NCBI GenBank assembly: GCA_045546255.1
Contig: JAZQCK010000026.1
Span: 1 to 24,413 of the forward strand
Reading direction: 5' to 3'
Length of the DNA stretch: 24,413 bases
From: RGIG5612 sp045546255
GTDB lineage: Bacteria; Bacillota; Clostridia; Lachnospirales; Lachnospiraceae
Shown: positions 15,058 through 23,177 of the stretch, one piece after another
Numbering within the stretch: position 1 is the first letter of the stretch
Layout: the number at the start of each line of letters is the position of its first letter
The notes under the pieces: model-generated
The model's database searches: none
Told to the model about the DNA's origin: nothing
The model's input: the letters and a program-made list of their open reading frames with translations, nothing else
Program-made: the position numbers and the translations under genes

Positions 15058-16470
15058 TTACGTTTTCTTCTTTCCGGAGGTTAATACGCCTCTCGTTGCA
15101 TTATGAATCACCGGGATTTCTGTGGTGTCTGTATCTTCAAGATGGACACCCTTATATTTCTTTGTTTCTTTTGCGATCACATTGCTTAGCAGCAAAACGG
15201 CGATGATATTTGGGATCGCCATGAGTCCGTTCAAAAGGTCTGCCATGTTCCAGATTAGGTTCAGTTCAACAAGGGAGCCGACAAACACGCCGATGACCCA
15301 GAGGATCTTGTAGACCCATTTTGCCCGCTGACCAAAGAGATAGATCGCACAGCGTTCTCCGTAGTAATACCAGCCAAGGATCGTGGAAAAGGCAAAGGTG
15401 ACAAGTCCGACGATCAGGATCGGGATTCCGATATAAGGAATTCTTCCGAAGGCAAGGCTGGTCAGTTCTGCGCCGTTTCCGGACAGACCGTCAATCTCGG
15501 GATGTTTTAAGATGCAGGAGACCAGAACAAGGCCGGTCATTAAGCAGATGATGACCGTGTCCCAGAAAGTTCCGGTCATGGATACCAGTGCCTGACGTTT
15601 CGGGTTTCTGGTCTGAGCCGCAGCTGCAACAAGCGGAGCAGAACCCATACCAGATTCATTAGAAAACAATCCTCTTGCAAAACCATATCTGCAGGCCATC
15701 ATGACCGTGCTTCCGACGAAGCCGCCGCCTACAGCCTGCGGCGAAAAAGCGGCTTTTACGATCGTAACGATCGCAAGGCCTAAGACGTCCCAGTTCATGA
15801 TCAGGATGACCAGGCAGCCGAGGAAATAAAAGGCAGCCATAAACGGAACCAGGATTTCCGATACACGGGTGATGATCTTGATTCCTCCGATAATGACGAG
15901 GCCAACTAAAACCGTGAGGATCACCGCGATGATCCACGGGGAGACATTTACGTTTGTTGTGATATTTGCGGTAACCGCATTTGCCTGAACCGTGCAGCCG
16001 ATTCCGAAGGCACAGATTGCAGCAAGGAAGGCAAAGATGATGCCGAGCCATTTCGCTTTGAGGCCGCGCTCTAAGGCATACATTGCTCCGCCGATCATGG
16101 AGCCGTCTTCACTCTTGACTCTGTATTTGACGGCGATCAGAGTTTCAGCGTACTTAGTTGCAATGCCGAAGATGCCGGTAAGCCACATCCAAAGGACTGC
16201 ACCCGGACCGCCGAGTGCAATTGCGGTTCCGACACCGATGATATTACCGGTACCAATTGTTGATGACAAGGCAGTCGTGAGTGCTCCGAATTGGGAAACA
16301 TCTCCGCTTGCGTCTTTGTCTTTGGTTACGGATAGTTTGATTGCTTTGAAGATATTCTTCTGGACGAACCCTGTGCGGATCGTCATGAAAATGTGTGTTC
16401 CGAACAGGAGGATGATCAAAGGCCAACCCCAAAGGAAGGTGTCAATAACGTCAATGATGTGTGCAAACAT
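15058..16470 (-). CDS. AGCS-family sodium:alanine/glycine symporter
   Basis: The product is 470 aa, an integral membrane protein with about 10-11 helices. Signature segments include GALTTALSSTIGTGNIIGVG and ALGGPGAVLWMWLTG near residues 62-100, FARGLFSNESGMGSAPLVAAAA at about 265-290, and FAFSTILGWYYYGERC at about 368-383. This is the classical amino-acid carrier family that imports Ala or Gly with Na+. The start follows AAGGGA. It is first in a two-gene leftward operon with the phosphatase. It is divergent from the Fur-family gene, and its promoter (extended -10 at 16512-16507) lies only ~60 bp from the first Zur-like operator. There are no frameshifts or missing parts. Confidence 0.95.
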   Translation of the reverse strand: MFAHIIDVIDTFLWGWPLIILLFGTHIFMTIRTGFVQKNIFKAIKLSVTKDKDASGDVSQFGALTTALSSTIGTGNIIGVGTAIALGGPGAVLWMWLTGIFGIATKYAETLIAVKYRVKSEDGSMIGGAMYALERGLKAKWLGIIFAFLAAICAFGIGCTVQANAVTANITTNVNVSPWIIAVILTVLVGLVIIGGIKIITRVSEILVPFMAAFYFLGCLVILIMNWDVLGLAIVTIVKAAFSPQAVGGGFVGSTVMMACRYGFARGLFSNESGMGSAPLVAAAAQTRNPKRQALVSMTGTFWDTVIICLMTGLVLVSCILKHPEIDGLSGNGAELTSLAFGRIPYIGIPILIVGLVTFAFSTILGWYYYGERCAIYLFGQRAKWVYKILWVIGVFVGSLVELNLIWNMADLLNGLMAIPNIIAVLLLSNVIAKETKKYKGVHLEDTDTTEIPVIHNATRGVLTSGKKKT

Positions 16471-16506
16471 AGGGATCCCTTTCTGTGCAAGTTAAAAGAT
16501 TTCGTT

Positions 16507-16515
16507 ATTATAGCA
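16507..16515 (-). promoter_or_regulatory. extended -10 promoter of the AGCS symporter operon
   Basis: Read on the minus strand TGC is followed by a perfect TATAAT (16512-16507), 37 bp before the AGCS start. The -35 is weak. Confidence 0.6.
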
Positions 16516-16570
16516 AAAGCAAGTTCGAATGGGAAATTTTCTGCTAAGAGGAGGTGTAAATTGCAAATTC

Positions 16571-16583
16571 GGGAATCGTTCCC
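16571..16583. promoter_or_regulatory. Zur/Fur-type operator, upstream copy
   Basis: GGGAATCGTTCCC is a perfect inverted repeat (5-bp arms, 3-bp centre). It ends 7 bp before the -35 of the Fur-family gene promoter. A near copy lies just after the -10. Confidence 0.6.
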
Positions 16584-16590
16584 AGATTGG

Positions 16591-16619
16591 TTGACAATTC
16601 TGACATTTGACGTCATAAT
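16591..16619 (+). promoter_or_regulatory. promoter of the Zur-like regulator
   Basis: A perfect TTGACA, a 17-bp spacer and CATAAT lie 70 bp before the GTG start. It probably also serves the downstream zinc transporter genes. Confidence 0.8.
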
Positions 16620-16620
16620 T

Positions 16621-16633
16621 GGGAATGGTTCTC
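16621..16633. promoter_or_regulatory. Zur/Fur-type operator, downstream copy
   Basis: GGGAATGGTTCTC matches the upstream operator at 11 of 13 positions and starts 1 bp after the -10. A repressor bound here would block RNA polymerase. The two copies are 50 bp apart start to start. Confidence 0.6.
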
Positions 16634-16689
16634 ATTTTGGAGGACTGCTTGTCATTTTTGAAATATATGGCGAAAGACGGGAGGATGTC

Positions 16690-17103
16690 GTGAATACGAG
16701 GTCACAGTATAAGACAAAACAGAAAGAAATTCTTTTAAATTACTTAGCATCTGCACCGGGCGTGCATTTTACAGCAGGCGATGTCTGCGAATATATGAAA
16801 ACGCAGGGCGAGCCGATCGGACAGTCTACAGTGTATCGCAGGCTGGAAAGTCTTGTGGATGAAGGGATCCTCAATAAGTATACCGTGGATGGAAGCAGTC
16901 CGGCCTGCTTTGAGTATGTTGGGGCAGAAAGCCATGGGAAAGAGCACATTTGCTTTCACTGCAAGTGCGAAAAATGCGGGAAACTGATCCATCTGCATTG
17001 TGATGAGATGGAAGAGATCCAGAAACATTTATTTAAAAATCACAAGTTCCAGATGGATCCAAAACGGACCGTCTTTTATGGACTGTGTGAAAAGTGCAGG
17101 TGA
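16690..17103 (+). CDS. zur: Fur-family metalloregulator, probably Zur
   Basis: The product is 137 aa. The GTG at 16690 is chosen because GGGAGG lies 5 nt upstream and it gives the usual family length; the frame extends upstream through the promoter. The winged helix is about residues 10-75 (VHFTAGDVCEYMK, then QSTVYRRLESLVDEGIL). Structural-zinc Cys pairs are C93/C96 and C133/C136. Candidate sensing ligands are H82, H86, H90 and C91 in SHGKEHICFHCKC, and H101/H103. Fur, Zur and PerR share this plan; Zur is inferred because znuABC-type genes follow on the same strand. Two matching palindromes around its promoter suggest autorepression when zinc is plentiful. Confidence 0.88.
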   Translation: MNTRSQYKTKQKEILLNYLASAPGVHFTAGDVCEYMKTQGEPIGQSTVYRRLESLVDEGILNKYTVDGSSPACFEYVGAESHGKEHICFHCKCEKCGKLIHLHCDEMEEIQKHLFKNHKFQMDPKRTVFYGLCEKCR

Positions 17104-17132
17104 CCCTTTTTGCGGGAATACAGAGTTGTGTA

Positions 17133-17150
17133 GTTCTAGGTAAATAGAAC
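17133..17150. promoter_or_regulatory. inverted repeat before the zinc-binding lipoprotein gene
   Basis: GTTCTA and TAGAAC flank the 6-bp centre GGTAAA, 33 bp before the znuA start. It differs from the Zur-type boxes, and no clear -10/-35 pair is visible, so znuA may rely on the zur promoter. Confidence 0.3.
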
Positions 17151-17183
17151 ATGCAATGGGAAAATAGATATAAGGAGAATATT

Positions 17184-18239
17184 ATGAAGAAACAAATGAA
17201 AAAAATCATAGCGCTGATCATAGCTGCAGTCTTTGTTCTTGGCAGCCTGGCAGCCTGTGGTGCGAAACAAAATAGTGGATTGCCTGCTGCTGGGTCCTCT
17301 GCACAGGATTCCGGGGAGGGAGATTCCCTAAAGGTCGTTACGACAATCTTTCCGATTTATGACTGGGTGAACTCTCTGACAAACGGAACCACCGGAGTTA
17401 CGGAGTGTACTATGCTTTTAGATAACGGAGTGGACCTTCACAGTTATCAGCCAACGGTGGACGATATTTTCACGATCTCGACCTGTGACCTTTTTGTCTA
17501 CGTAGGGGGTGAGTCAGACGCATGGATTGAGGACGCACTGAAAGAATCCCTGAACCCGGAGATGGTCGTGATCAATCTTTTAGAAGTGCTTGGCGATTCC
17601 GCAAAGGAAGAGGAACTTAAGGAAGGCATGCAGGCAGAGCACGGCGAAGAGGAACATACAGGTGAAGAGCATGAAGAAGATGCAGAGCATGAAGAAGATG
17701 CAGAGTATGATGAACATGTCTGGCTCTCCCTTAAAAATGCAGGCTTGTTCTGTGAAAAAATCGCAGAAGGTTTAAAGACTGCCGATTCAAAAAATGCTGA
17801 TATCTATCAGAGAAATCTGGATCAATATCTGGAAGAGCTTTCAGCATTGGATAGTGAATACGAGACTGCACTTTCAAACACTGCTTCCCACACGCTGCTA
17901 TTCGGAGACCGCTTCCCCTTCCGTTATCTGACGGAAGATTATGGACTGGATTACTATGCTGCGTTTGTCGGCTGTTCCGCCGAGACAGAAGCAAGCTTTG
18001 AAACCATTCTGTTTTTAGCCGGGAAAGTGGATGAACTTTCACTGCCTGCAGTGCTGACAATTGAAGGAAGCGACCAGAGTCTGGCCGAGACGATCGTTAA
18101 GAGTACAAAAACAAAAGACCAGAAAATTCTGAGTGTGAATTCCATGCAGTCTGTTACGGGTAAGGAAATCACAGATGGGGAGACTTATCTATCTATCATG
18201 AAGGATAATCTTGTGATATTAAAGGAAGCTCTTAGGTAA
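17184..18239 (+). CDS. znuA: zinc ABC transporter substrate-binding lipoprotein (ZnuA/AdcA type)
   Basis: The product is 351 aa. The ATG at 17184 follows AAGGAG and gives a lipoprotein signal (VLGSLAACGAKQ, lipobox C25). It captures Zn2+ outside the membrane. It is a cluster A-I binding protein: VVTTIFPIYDWVNSLT opens the first lobe; ligand H86 is in VDLHSYQPTVDD; an acidic His-rich loop spans 152-178; ligand H178 is in DEHVWLS. The position where most ZnuA proteins carry a third His reads FGDRFPFRYL, so Asp 242 may replace it, and E294 (TIEGSD) is the usual acidic site. This GDRFPFRY variant I recall from other Clostridia. It lies 80 bp after zur and 28 bp before znuC. Confidence 0.93.
   Translation: MKKQMKKIIALIIAAVFVLGSLAACGAKQNSGLPAAGSSAQDSGEGDSLKVVTTIFPIYDWVNSLTNGTTGVTECTMLLDNGVDLHSYQPTVDDIFTISTCDLFVYVGGESDAWIEDALKESLNPEMVVINLLEVLGDSAKEEELKEGMQAEHGEEEHTGEEHEEDAEHEEDAEYDEHVWLSLKNAGLFCEKIAEGLKTADSKNADIYQRNLDQYLEELSALDSEYETALSNTASHTLLFGDRFPFRYLTEDYGLDYYAAFVGCSAETEASFETILFLAGKVDELSLPAVLTIEGSDQSLAETIVKSTKTKDQKILSVNSMQSVTGKEITDGETYLSIMKDNLVILKEALR
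17667..17702 (+). repeat. perfect 18-bp tandem duplication in the His/Glu loop of znuA
   Basis: GAGCATGAAGAAGATGCA occurs twice in a row, coding for two EHEEDA units in the metal-binding loop. A third, diverged unit (EYDEHV) follows. Confidence 0.95.
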
Positions 18240-18267
18240 AGCTTTAAAGAGATAAAAGAGGAAGACA

Positions 18268-19038
18268 ATGTCATTGCTACAAGTAGAAAAGTTAAGTGTC
18301 GGATATGAATCCCGGGCTGTCGCGGAAAACATTAGCTTTTCCGTGAACGAGGGAGATTATCTCTGTATTGTTGGTGAAAACGGGTCCGGTAAGACGACAC
18401 TGATGAAGACACTGCTCCGTTTGGTAAATCCGATCAGCGGATCGATCCGGACCGGAGATGGGCTTAAGAAAAACGAGATTGGCTATCTCCCGCAGCAGAC
18501 AGATGTGCAGAAGGATTTTCCCGCATCTGTTCGGGAGATCGTTCTTTCCGGCTGCCAGGCGAGAGGCGGCTTTCACCCGTTTTATACAAAGGCAGAAAAG
18601 GCACTTGCTGCGACCAATATGGAACGCATGGGCATCACGCAGTTTGCAAAACGCTGCTACAGGGAGCTTTCCGGCGGACAGCAGCAAAGGGTGCTGCTTG
18701 CAAGAGCCCTCTGTGCCAGTGAAAAGATCCTGCTGTTGGATGAGCCGGTCACAGGGCTTGATCCGAATGTGACCCAGGAGTTATATCAGCTGATCAAACA
18801 GTTAAACGAAGAAGGGCTTGCGATCATCATGATCTCGCATGATATCGAGGCAGCAGTGGAATATGCCAGCCACATCCTTCAGATCGGAAATCATATGTTC
18901 TTCGGGACAAAAGAGGAGTATGTGAAAAGCTCTGCCGGAAGACTGTTTATCGCTGATGGAAGTCCGGCTGAGGCAAAGGACGGGTTAGCTTCTGAAGAGT
19001 CAGAAGCCCTTAAGATGCAGGAAGGCGGTGAGAGATAA
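18268..19038 (+). CDS. znuC: zinc ABC transporter ATP-binding protein
   Basis: The product is 256 aa; the start follows GAGGAAG. It energises zinc uptake by the ZnuB permease on the cytoplasmic face. Walker A is GENGSGKTT (36-44), the Q-loop lies in YLPQQTD, the signature is LSGGQ (134-138), Walker B is ILLLDE (154-159), and the switch His is H191 in IMISHDIEAAVEY. The pattern GCQARGGFHPFYTKAE is typical of the metal-uptake subgroup. About 35 extra C-terminal residues are rich in Ser, Glu and Ala. The stop overlaps the ATG of the permease gene by one base, so the two are coupled. Confidence 0.95.
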   Translation: MSLLQVEKLSVGYESRAVAENISFSVNEGDYLCIVGENGSGKTTLMKTLLRLVNPISGSIRTGDGLKKNEIGYLPQQTDVQKDFPASVREIVLSGCQARGGFHPFYTKAEKALAATNMERMGITQFAKRCYRELSGGQQQRVLLARALCASEKILLLDEPVTGLDPNVTQELYQLIKQLNEEGLAIIMISHDIEAAVEYASHILQIGNHMFFGTKEEYVKSSAGRLFIADGSPAEAKDGLASEESEALKMQEGGER

Positions 19039-19877
19039 TGTTTGAAAAGCTGGCTATGTATCTGGAATATCCGTTTGTCCGCTATGCGCTGATCGTCGGT
19101 GTCATGGTTGCGCTTTGCGCTTCCTTGCTGGGGGTGACACTTGTATTAAAACGCTTCTCATTTATCGGTGACGGTCTGTCGCATGTCGCGTTCGGCGCAA
19201 TGGCGATTGCAAGTGTTTTAAACCTTACAAACAACATGCTGATCGTTCTTCCGGTTACGATCATTGCAGCGGTCCTGCTGCTGCGTACCGGAACGAAAAC
19301 TGTGATCAAAGGCGATGCGGCGATTGCGATGATTTCGGTCGGGGCACTGGCGTTTGGATATATGATCATGAATATTTTTTCGGTATCTTCCAACTTGTCC
19401 GGCGATGTCTGCACGACACTTTTCGGATCGACATCTATTCTGACCTTAAGGGATACTGATGTCTGGATCAGCGTGGTTCTTTCCGTCATCGTCGTAGCAC
19501 TCTTTATTATTTTCTACAACAAGATTTTTGCTATTACCTTTGACGAGGATTTTTCGGTTGCAGTTGGAACGAAAGCAAGCGCATATAACTTGTTGATCGC
19601 GGTCGTGATCGCAGTGATCATCGTTCTGGCAATGAATCTGGTCGGCTCGCTGTTGATCTCTGCGCTGGTCATCTTTCCGGCACTGTCTGCGATGCGTCTG
19701 TTTAAAAGCTTTCTGCAGGTTACGATCTGTTCGGCAGTCATCTCGGTCATCTGCGCATTTCTTGGAATGCTGATTTCGATTCTTGCAGGAACGCCGGTCG
19801 GCTCAACGATCGTCGCAATGGATGTTGTTGTATTTTTGATCTGCTATGTGATCCATCTGATTGGACGGAAAGCATGA
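19038..19877 (+). CDS. znuB: zinc ABC transporter permease
   Basis: The product is 279 aa with about eight or nine membrane helices. It carries family segments SLLGVTLVLKRFSFIGDGLSHVAFGAMAIA (25-54) and MNLVGSLLISALVIFPALSAM (199-219), characteristic of ABC-3 (Zn/Mn/Fe) permeases. It forms the membrane channel with the ATPase encoded directly upstream (TAATG overlap). Metal specificity rests on the neighbouring Fur-family regulator and the His-rich binding protein. Confidence 0.95.
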   Translation: MFEKLAMYLEYPFVRYALIVGVMVALCASLLGVTLVLKRFSFIGDGLSHVAFGAMAIASVLNLTNNMLIVLPVTIIAAVLLLRTGTKTVIKGDAAIAMISVGALAFGYMIMNIFSVSSNLSGDVCTTLFGSTSILTLRDTDVWISVVLSVIVVALFIIFYNKIFAITFDEDFSVAVGTKASAYNLLIAVVIAVIIVLAMNLVGSLLISALVIFPALSAMRLFKSFLQVTICSAVISVICAFLGMLISILAGTPVGSTIVAMDVVVFLICYVIHLIGRKA

Positions 19878-19947
19878 TAAGACAGAGAAACTGCATAAAG
19901 AAAGAACATTGTTTTCAAGGAGTTAAGAATAAAGGAGCAATAAGGAT

Positions 19948-20538
19948 ATGAAACAGTTAAAAAGAGGAATGCTTGTCACAAGTATAGTTCTCATACTGAC
20001 GTTGGCAGTCGGTTGTGGAAGCGAAGGCGGAACGGCGACAGGGACAAACCCTAATAATGTCGAAGACGTTCTTCAAGCCCAGATGGATGAGGCGGACGGA
20101 AAGAATTTGGAGACAACGGAGGTTGAGACAGAAACGACAACCTTACCTCCTTCGCCTGCAAAGGCGGAAAATCCGGAGATCTATACGACGGAAGGGGTTG
20201 ATCTGGACCTGACACAGCTTTCGGGAACGCTCCTTTATGCGCAGGTCAGTTATATGATGTATAAGCCGGAAGAGTTTCTTGGGAAAACCGTAAAAGTTCC
20301 GGGAAACTTTAGTGCCGTCTACAGCGAGGAAGATCAGCGCTATTATTTTGGCTGCCTCGTTCGGGACCAGGCTGCCTGCTGCGTGCTGGGCGTGGAATTT
20401 GAACTCCCGGAGGACTATGTTTATCCGGATGACTATCCGGCAGAGGGGGAAGAGATCACAGTATTTGGTACGTTTGATACCTATGAACAGGGGCCGTACA
20501 CCTATGCTGTCTTAAGAGGCGCGACGATGGTAGGCTGA
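19948..20538 (+). CDS. lipoprotein of unknown function in the zinc-uptake cluster
   Basis: The product is 196 aa. A signal peptide ends in a lipobox (LTLAVGCGSE; Cys 23), so it should be anchored outside the membrane. A Thr/Glu/Asn-rich spacer to about residue 75 leads to a ~110-residue domain that looks beta-rich (LGKTVKVPGNFSAVY, YYFGCLVRDQAACCVLGVEFEL, EEITVFGTFDTYEQGPYTYAVLRGA), reminiscent of a small OB-type barrel. It has a conserved-looking Ala-Cys-Cys. I recall similar proteins in other Clostridia beside zinc ABC genes, but no function is known to me. It is 70 bp after znuB on the same strand with no terminator seen, so it is probably part of the Zur regulon. A role in periplasm-side zinc handling is a guess. 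Confidence 0.85.
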   Translation: MKQLKRGMLVTSIVLILTLAVGCGSEGGTATGTNPNNVEDVLQAQMDEADGKNLETTEVETETTTLPPSPAKAENPEIYTTEGVDLDLTQLSGTLLYAQVSYMMYKPEEFLGKTVKVPGNFSAVYSEEDQRYYFGCLVRDQAACCVLGVEFELPEDYVYPDDYPAEGEEITVFGTFDTYEQGPYTYAVLRGATMVG

Positions 20539-20595
20539 GACGGGCTCTATCAATAGACACTTTCTGCTTTGAGTATCTACATAAAGGAAAATGGA

Positions 20596-22734
20596 ATGAT
20601 GGACGAGAAATTACTAAAAGCAAAGATCCCCTGCGAAGAAACAGGGATTGAGATCCGGCATACGATGTGCGATATCTGCACTCCGGGACTTCAGTGCGGA
20701 GTGGATGCGTATGTGAAAGACGGCGTGATGATCAAGCTGGAAGGAACGGATGGCTTCCCTTCCAATAACGGAAAGCTCTGTGCAAAGGGCGCAGCCGGTC
20801 GTGAGTATCAATATAGTGATGACCGTCTTACTCAGCCACTCAAGCGTGTCGGCGAACGGGGAATCGGAACCTTTGAGCCGATCAGCTGGGACGAAGCGCT
20901 GGATCTTTGTGCGGAACAATTCTTGAAGGTCAAAGAAGAATACGGACCTGAGGCCGTTGCCTGGGTCTGCGGTTATAGTAAGTGGCTTAGGCCATGGCTT
21001 CACAGACTGACCCATTCCTTTGGCAGTCTGAATTTTATTACGGAATCATCCGCCTGCCACCGCGCAGAAGTGATGAGCTTTACCTCTGTTTTTGGAAACT
21101 TTATGAGGCCTAATGCTCCGGCTGCGAAGGTTCTGATCGCATGGGGAGTCAACGGCTTTGCAAATAATTTTATGTCTGCAAAAGGTTTAAGCACTATGAA
21201 AGCGCATGGCGGAACGCTGGTCGTCATCGATCCCCGCTATACCCATACCATGGAAAAATTAGCGGACATCGCACTGCGCCCAAAGATCGGAAGCGATGGC
21301 TATATCGCAAATGCGATGGCCAATTACATCATTCAAAATCATTATACGGATGATGCCTTTATTGAAAAGTATGTTCACGGATTTGATGCCTATAAAGAAA
21401 TGGTCAGCCAGTATACGATGGAACTGGCAGAGGAAAAGAGCGGCATTCCGAAAGAGAAGATCATCCAGATTGCAGAGCTGTTTGCGAAAGAAAAAGATGC
21501 TGCGATCCTTCCGGGGAACGGTCTGACGCATCATGTTGACGGTTTCAACATGCACCGCGCGATCCTTTGCCTCATGGTCATCACCGGAAAGGTGGACCGC
21601 CCCGGCACTGTCTTTCCGGCAGCAGAAACGTTCTGTCATAGTCCGGGCGGCTTCAAAGGCTTTGAATCTGAATATATCAATGACGTAAAACCGAAAAACT
21701 GCAAGCCTCCGGTTGGATACGAGCGCTTCCCGCTTTGGTTTGATTATATTAACGAGGCACAGGGGATGGATCTTGCAAGACAGATCCGTACAGCTGACCC
21801 GTATCCAATCAAGGCGATGGCAGCGTTTGGCGTGAATCATAAAATGTATCCGGAGTCGGAGCGTTTTCTTAAGACGCTCAAAGAACTGGACTTTGTCATG
21901 GCAACAGAGATTTTCCATACAAAGCTCTGTGACTATGCGGACATCGTGCTTCCGGTGAAGACCTCTTATGAGAGAGGCGAAGTGAAATGCTATGCGGGCC
22001 GCTTCGTGAACTGGACCCGCCCTGCAGTTGATCCGGTCGGCGATTTAAAAGACGACGTGGAAGTGATCACAGAACTTGCAAGAAGGATGGGTCTGGACGA
22101 CGAACTACTGAAAGCCGGCTATGAAGCGGGCGCAGAGTATATGCTTAGGGAGTCCGGCATTGAAGACTGGGAAGCAGTCAAAGATGCGCCGCTTCCGACA
22201 GCGGCACCGAATGCGAAGCCTTACGTTCCGGGCAGTTATTTGGAAAATCCCAAAAACACACCAAGCGGAAAGATTGAATTATATAGTGAGACGATCGCGA
22301 AATATAAGAGCCGTGGTCTCAATCCGCTTCCGGTCTGCACAGATAACGAAGCCGGGATGGATGCGGAGCAATATCCATTTACGATCATGACAGGTGCAAG
22401 AATTTCAACGGGCCTTCATTCCCGTACGACGAGGCTTTCCTGGCTGCGATGCCAGACAAAAGAGCCGGCTCTTAAGATCAGTCCGGAAGATGCAGCCGCC
22501 TTGGGACTTCAGGAAAACGACAGCGTGCGCGTTACAACGGAGGTGGAAAGCATCGTGCTGCCCGTGCATATTACAGGGGAATTTCATCCGGGAGAGGTTG
22601 GCCTGTATCATGGCTTCGACGAGGCGAATGCCAACAGCATTCTTCCGGAGACCTTGCTGGATCCGTACTCCGGCTTTCCGGCCTATAAGCAGTTCCGCTG
22701 CAGAATTGAAAAAGAGGGAGGAGATGCAAAATGA
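20596..22734 (+). CDS. molybdopterin (DMSO reductase-superfamily) oxidoreductase, catalytic subunit
   Basis: The product is 712 aa. The ATG pair at 20596/20599 is chosen because AAAGGA lies 7-8 nt upstream; the frame opens earlier at a TTG (20569). The N-terminal 4Fe-4S site is C25, C28, C34, C62 (C-x2-C-x5-C-x27-C), with a longer second gap than the common x3. The probable Mo/W ligand is C154 in TESSACHRAEVM. Later segments (ILPGNGLTHHVDGFN, ATEIFHTKLCDYADIVLPVKTSYERGEVKCYAGRF, and the C-terminal MTGARISTGLHSRTTRLSWL) are molybdopterin-binding parts of the family. There is no Tat signal, so it is cytoplasmic. It overlaps the following Fe-S gene by 4 bp. The substrate is unknown. Confidence 0.94.
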   Translation: MMDEKLLKAKIPCEETGIEIRHTMCDICTPGLQCGVDAYVKDGVMIKLEGTDGFPSNNGKLCAKGAAGREYQYSDDRLTQPLKRVGERGIGTFEPISWDEALDLCAEQFLKVKEEYGPEAVAWVCGYSKWLRPWLHRLTHSFGSLNFITESSACHRAEVMSFTSVFGNFMRPNAPAAKVLIAWGVNGFANNFMSAKGLSTMKAHGGTLVVIDPRYTHTMEKLADIALRPKIGSDGYIANAMANYIIQNHYTDDAFIEKYVHGFDAYKEMVSQYTMELAEEKSGIPKEKIIQIAELFAKEKDAAILPGNGLTHHVDGFNMHRAILCLMVITGKVDRPGTVFPAAETFCHSPGGFKGFESEYINDVKPKNCKPPVGYERFPLWFDYINEAQGMDLARQIRTADPYPIKAMAAFGVNHKMYPESERFLKTLKELDFVMATEIFHTKLCDYADIVLPVKTSYERGEVKCYAGRFVNWTRPAVDPVGDLKDDVEVITELARRMGLDDELLKAGYEAGAEYMLRESGIEDWEAVKDAPLPTAAPNAKPYVPGSYLENPKNTPSGKIELYSETIAKYKSRGLNPLPVCTDNEAGMDAEQYPFTIMTGARISTGLHSRTTRLSWLRCQTKEPALKISPEDAAALGLQENDSVRVTTEVESIVLPVHITGEFHPGEVGLYHGFDEANANSILPETLLDPYSGFPAYKQFRCRIEKEGGDAK

Positions 22735-23177
22735 AATATCACTTTGAATATGATGCTTCCCGTTGTGTTGACTGCGGAGCCTGCGCCGCCGCCTGCATGG
22801 ACCAGAATGATCTGTATCCGGAAAAGGGTGACATCGCATATCGCAGGAGTTTTACAAAAGAAGAGAATATAGAAGGACAGGTCCGCATGACCTATCTTTC
22901 TGTCGGCTGTATGCACTGCGATGATGCGCCATGCATGGCTGCCTGCCCATGTGACTGCTTCTATAAGGATGGAGAGACCAGCTTTGTTTTATATGATAAT
23001 GAGAGTTGTGTCTCCTGCGGCCAGTGTCAGGACGCCTGCCTGAATGATGCCATTGTTTTTCCCCGGAATGAGAAAATGGAAAAATGTGACGGCTGCGTTG
23101 AACGTGTTAAGAAGGGACTCCTTCCGGCCTGCGTGAAAGTCTGCCCGTTTGATGCACTGAAACTTAGAAAAGAGTAA
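22731..23177 (+). CDS. four-cluster ferredoxin-like electron-transfer subunit (DmsB/HybA type)
   Basis: The product is 148 aa. The ATG overlaps the stop of the molybdoenzyme gene (ATGA) and has GGAGG upstream. Sixteen Cys form four 4Fe-4S motifs: C12/15/18/22, C60/63/68/72, C93/96/99/103 and C119/122/134/138. This is the usual arrangement in the Fe-S beta subunits of complex iron-sulfur molybdoenzymes. There is no membrane anchor subunit and no signal peptide, so electrons probably come from or go to soluble carriers. It ends the plus-strand run of the zinc and molybdoenzyme genes. The 86 bp that follow hold no clear terminator. Confidence 0.95.
   Translation: MKYHFEYDASRCVDCGACAAACMDQNDLYPEKGDIAYRRSFTKEENIEGQVRMTYLSVGCMHCDDAPCMAACPCDCFYKDGETSFVLYDNESCVSCGQCQDACLNDAIVFPRNEKMEKCDGCVERVKKGLLPACVKVCPFDALKLRKE

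Noticed and set aside
14613..15206. Plus-strand open frame of 197 codons
   Set aside because: It runs antisense across the phosphatase and into the symporter gene, both firmly identified by motifs.
21049..21060. Possible selenocysteine at the molybdoenzyme metal-ligand position
   Set aside because: The codon at residue 154 is TGC (Cys), and the frame has no internal TGA.
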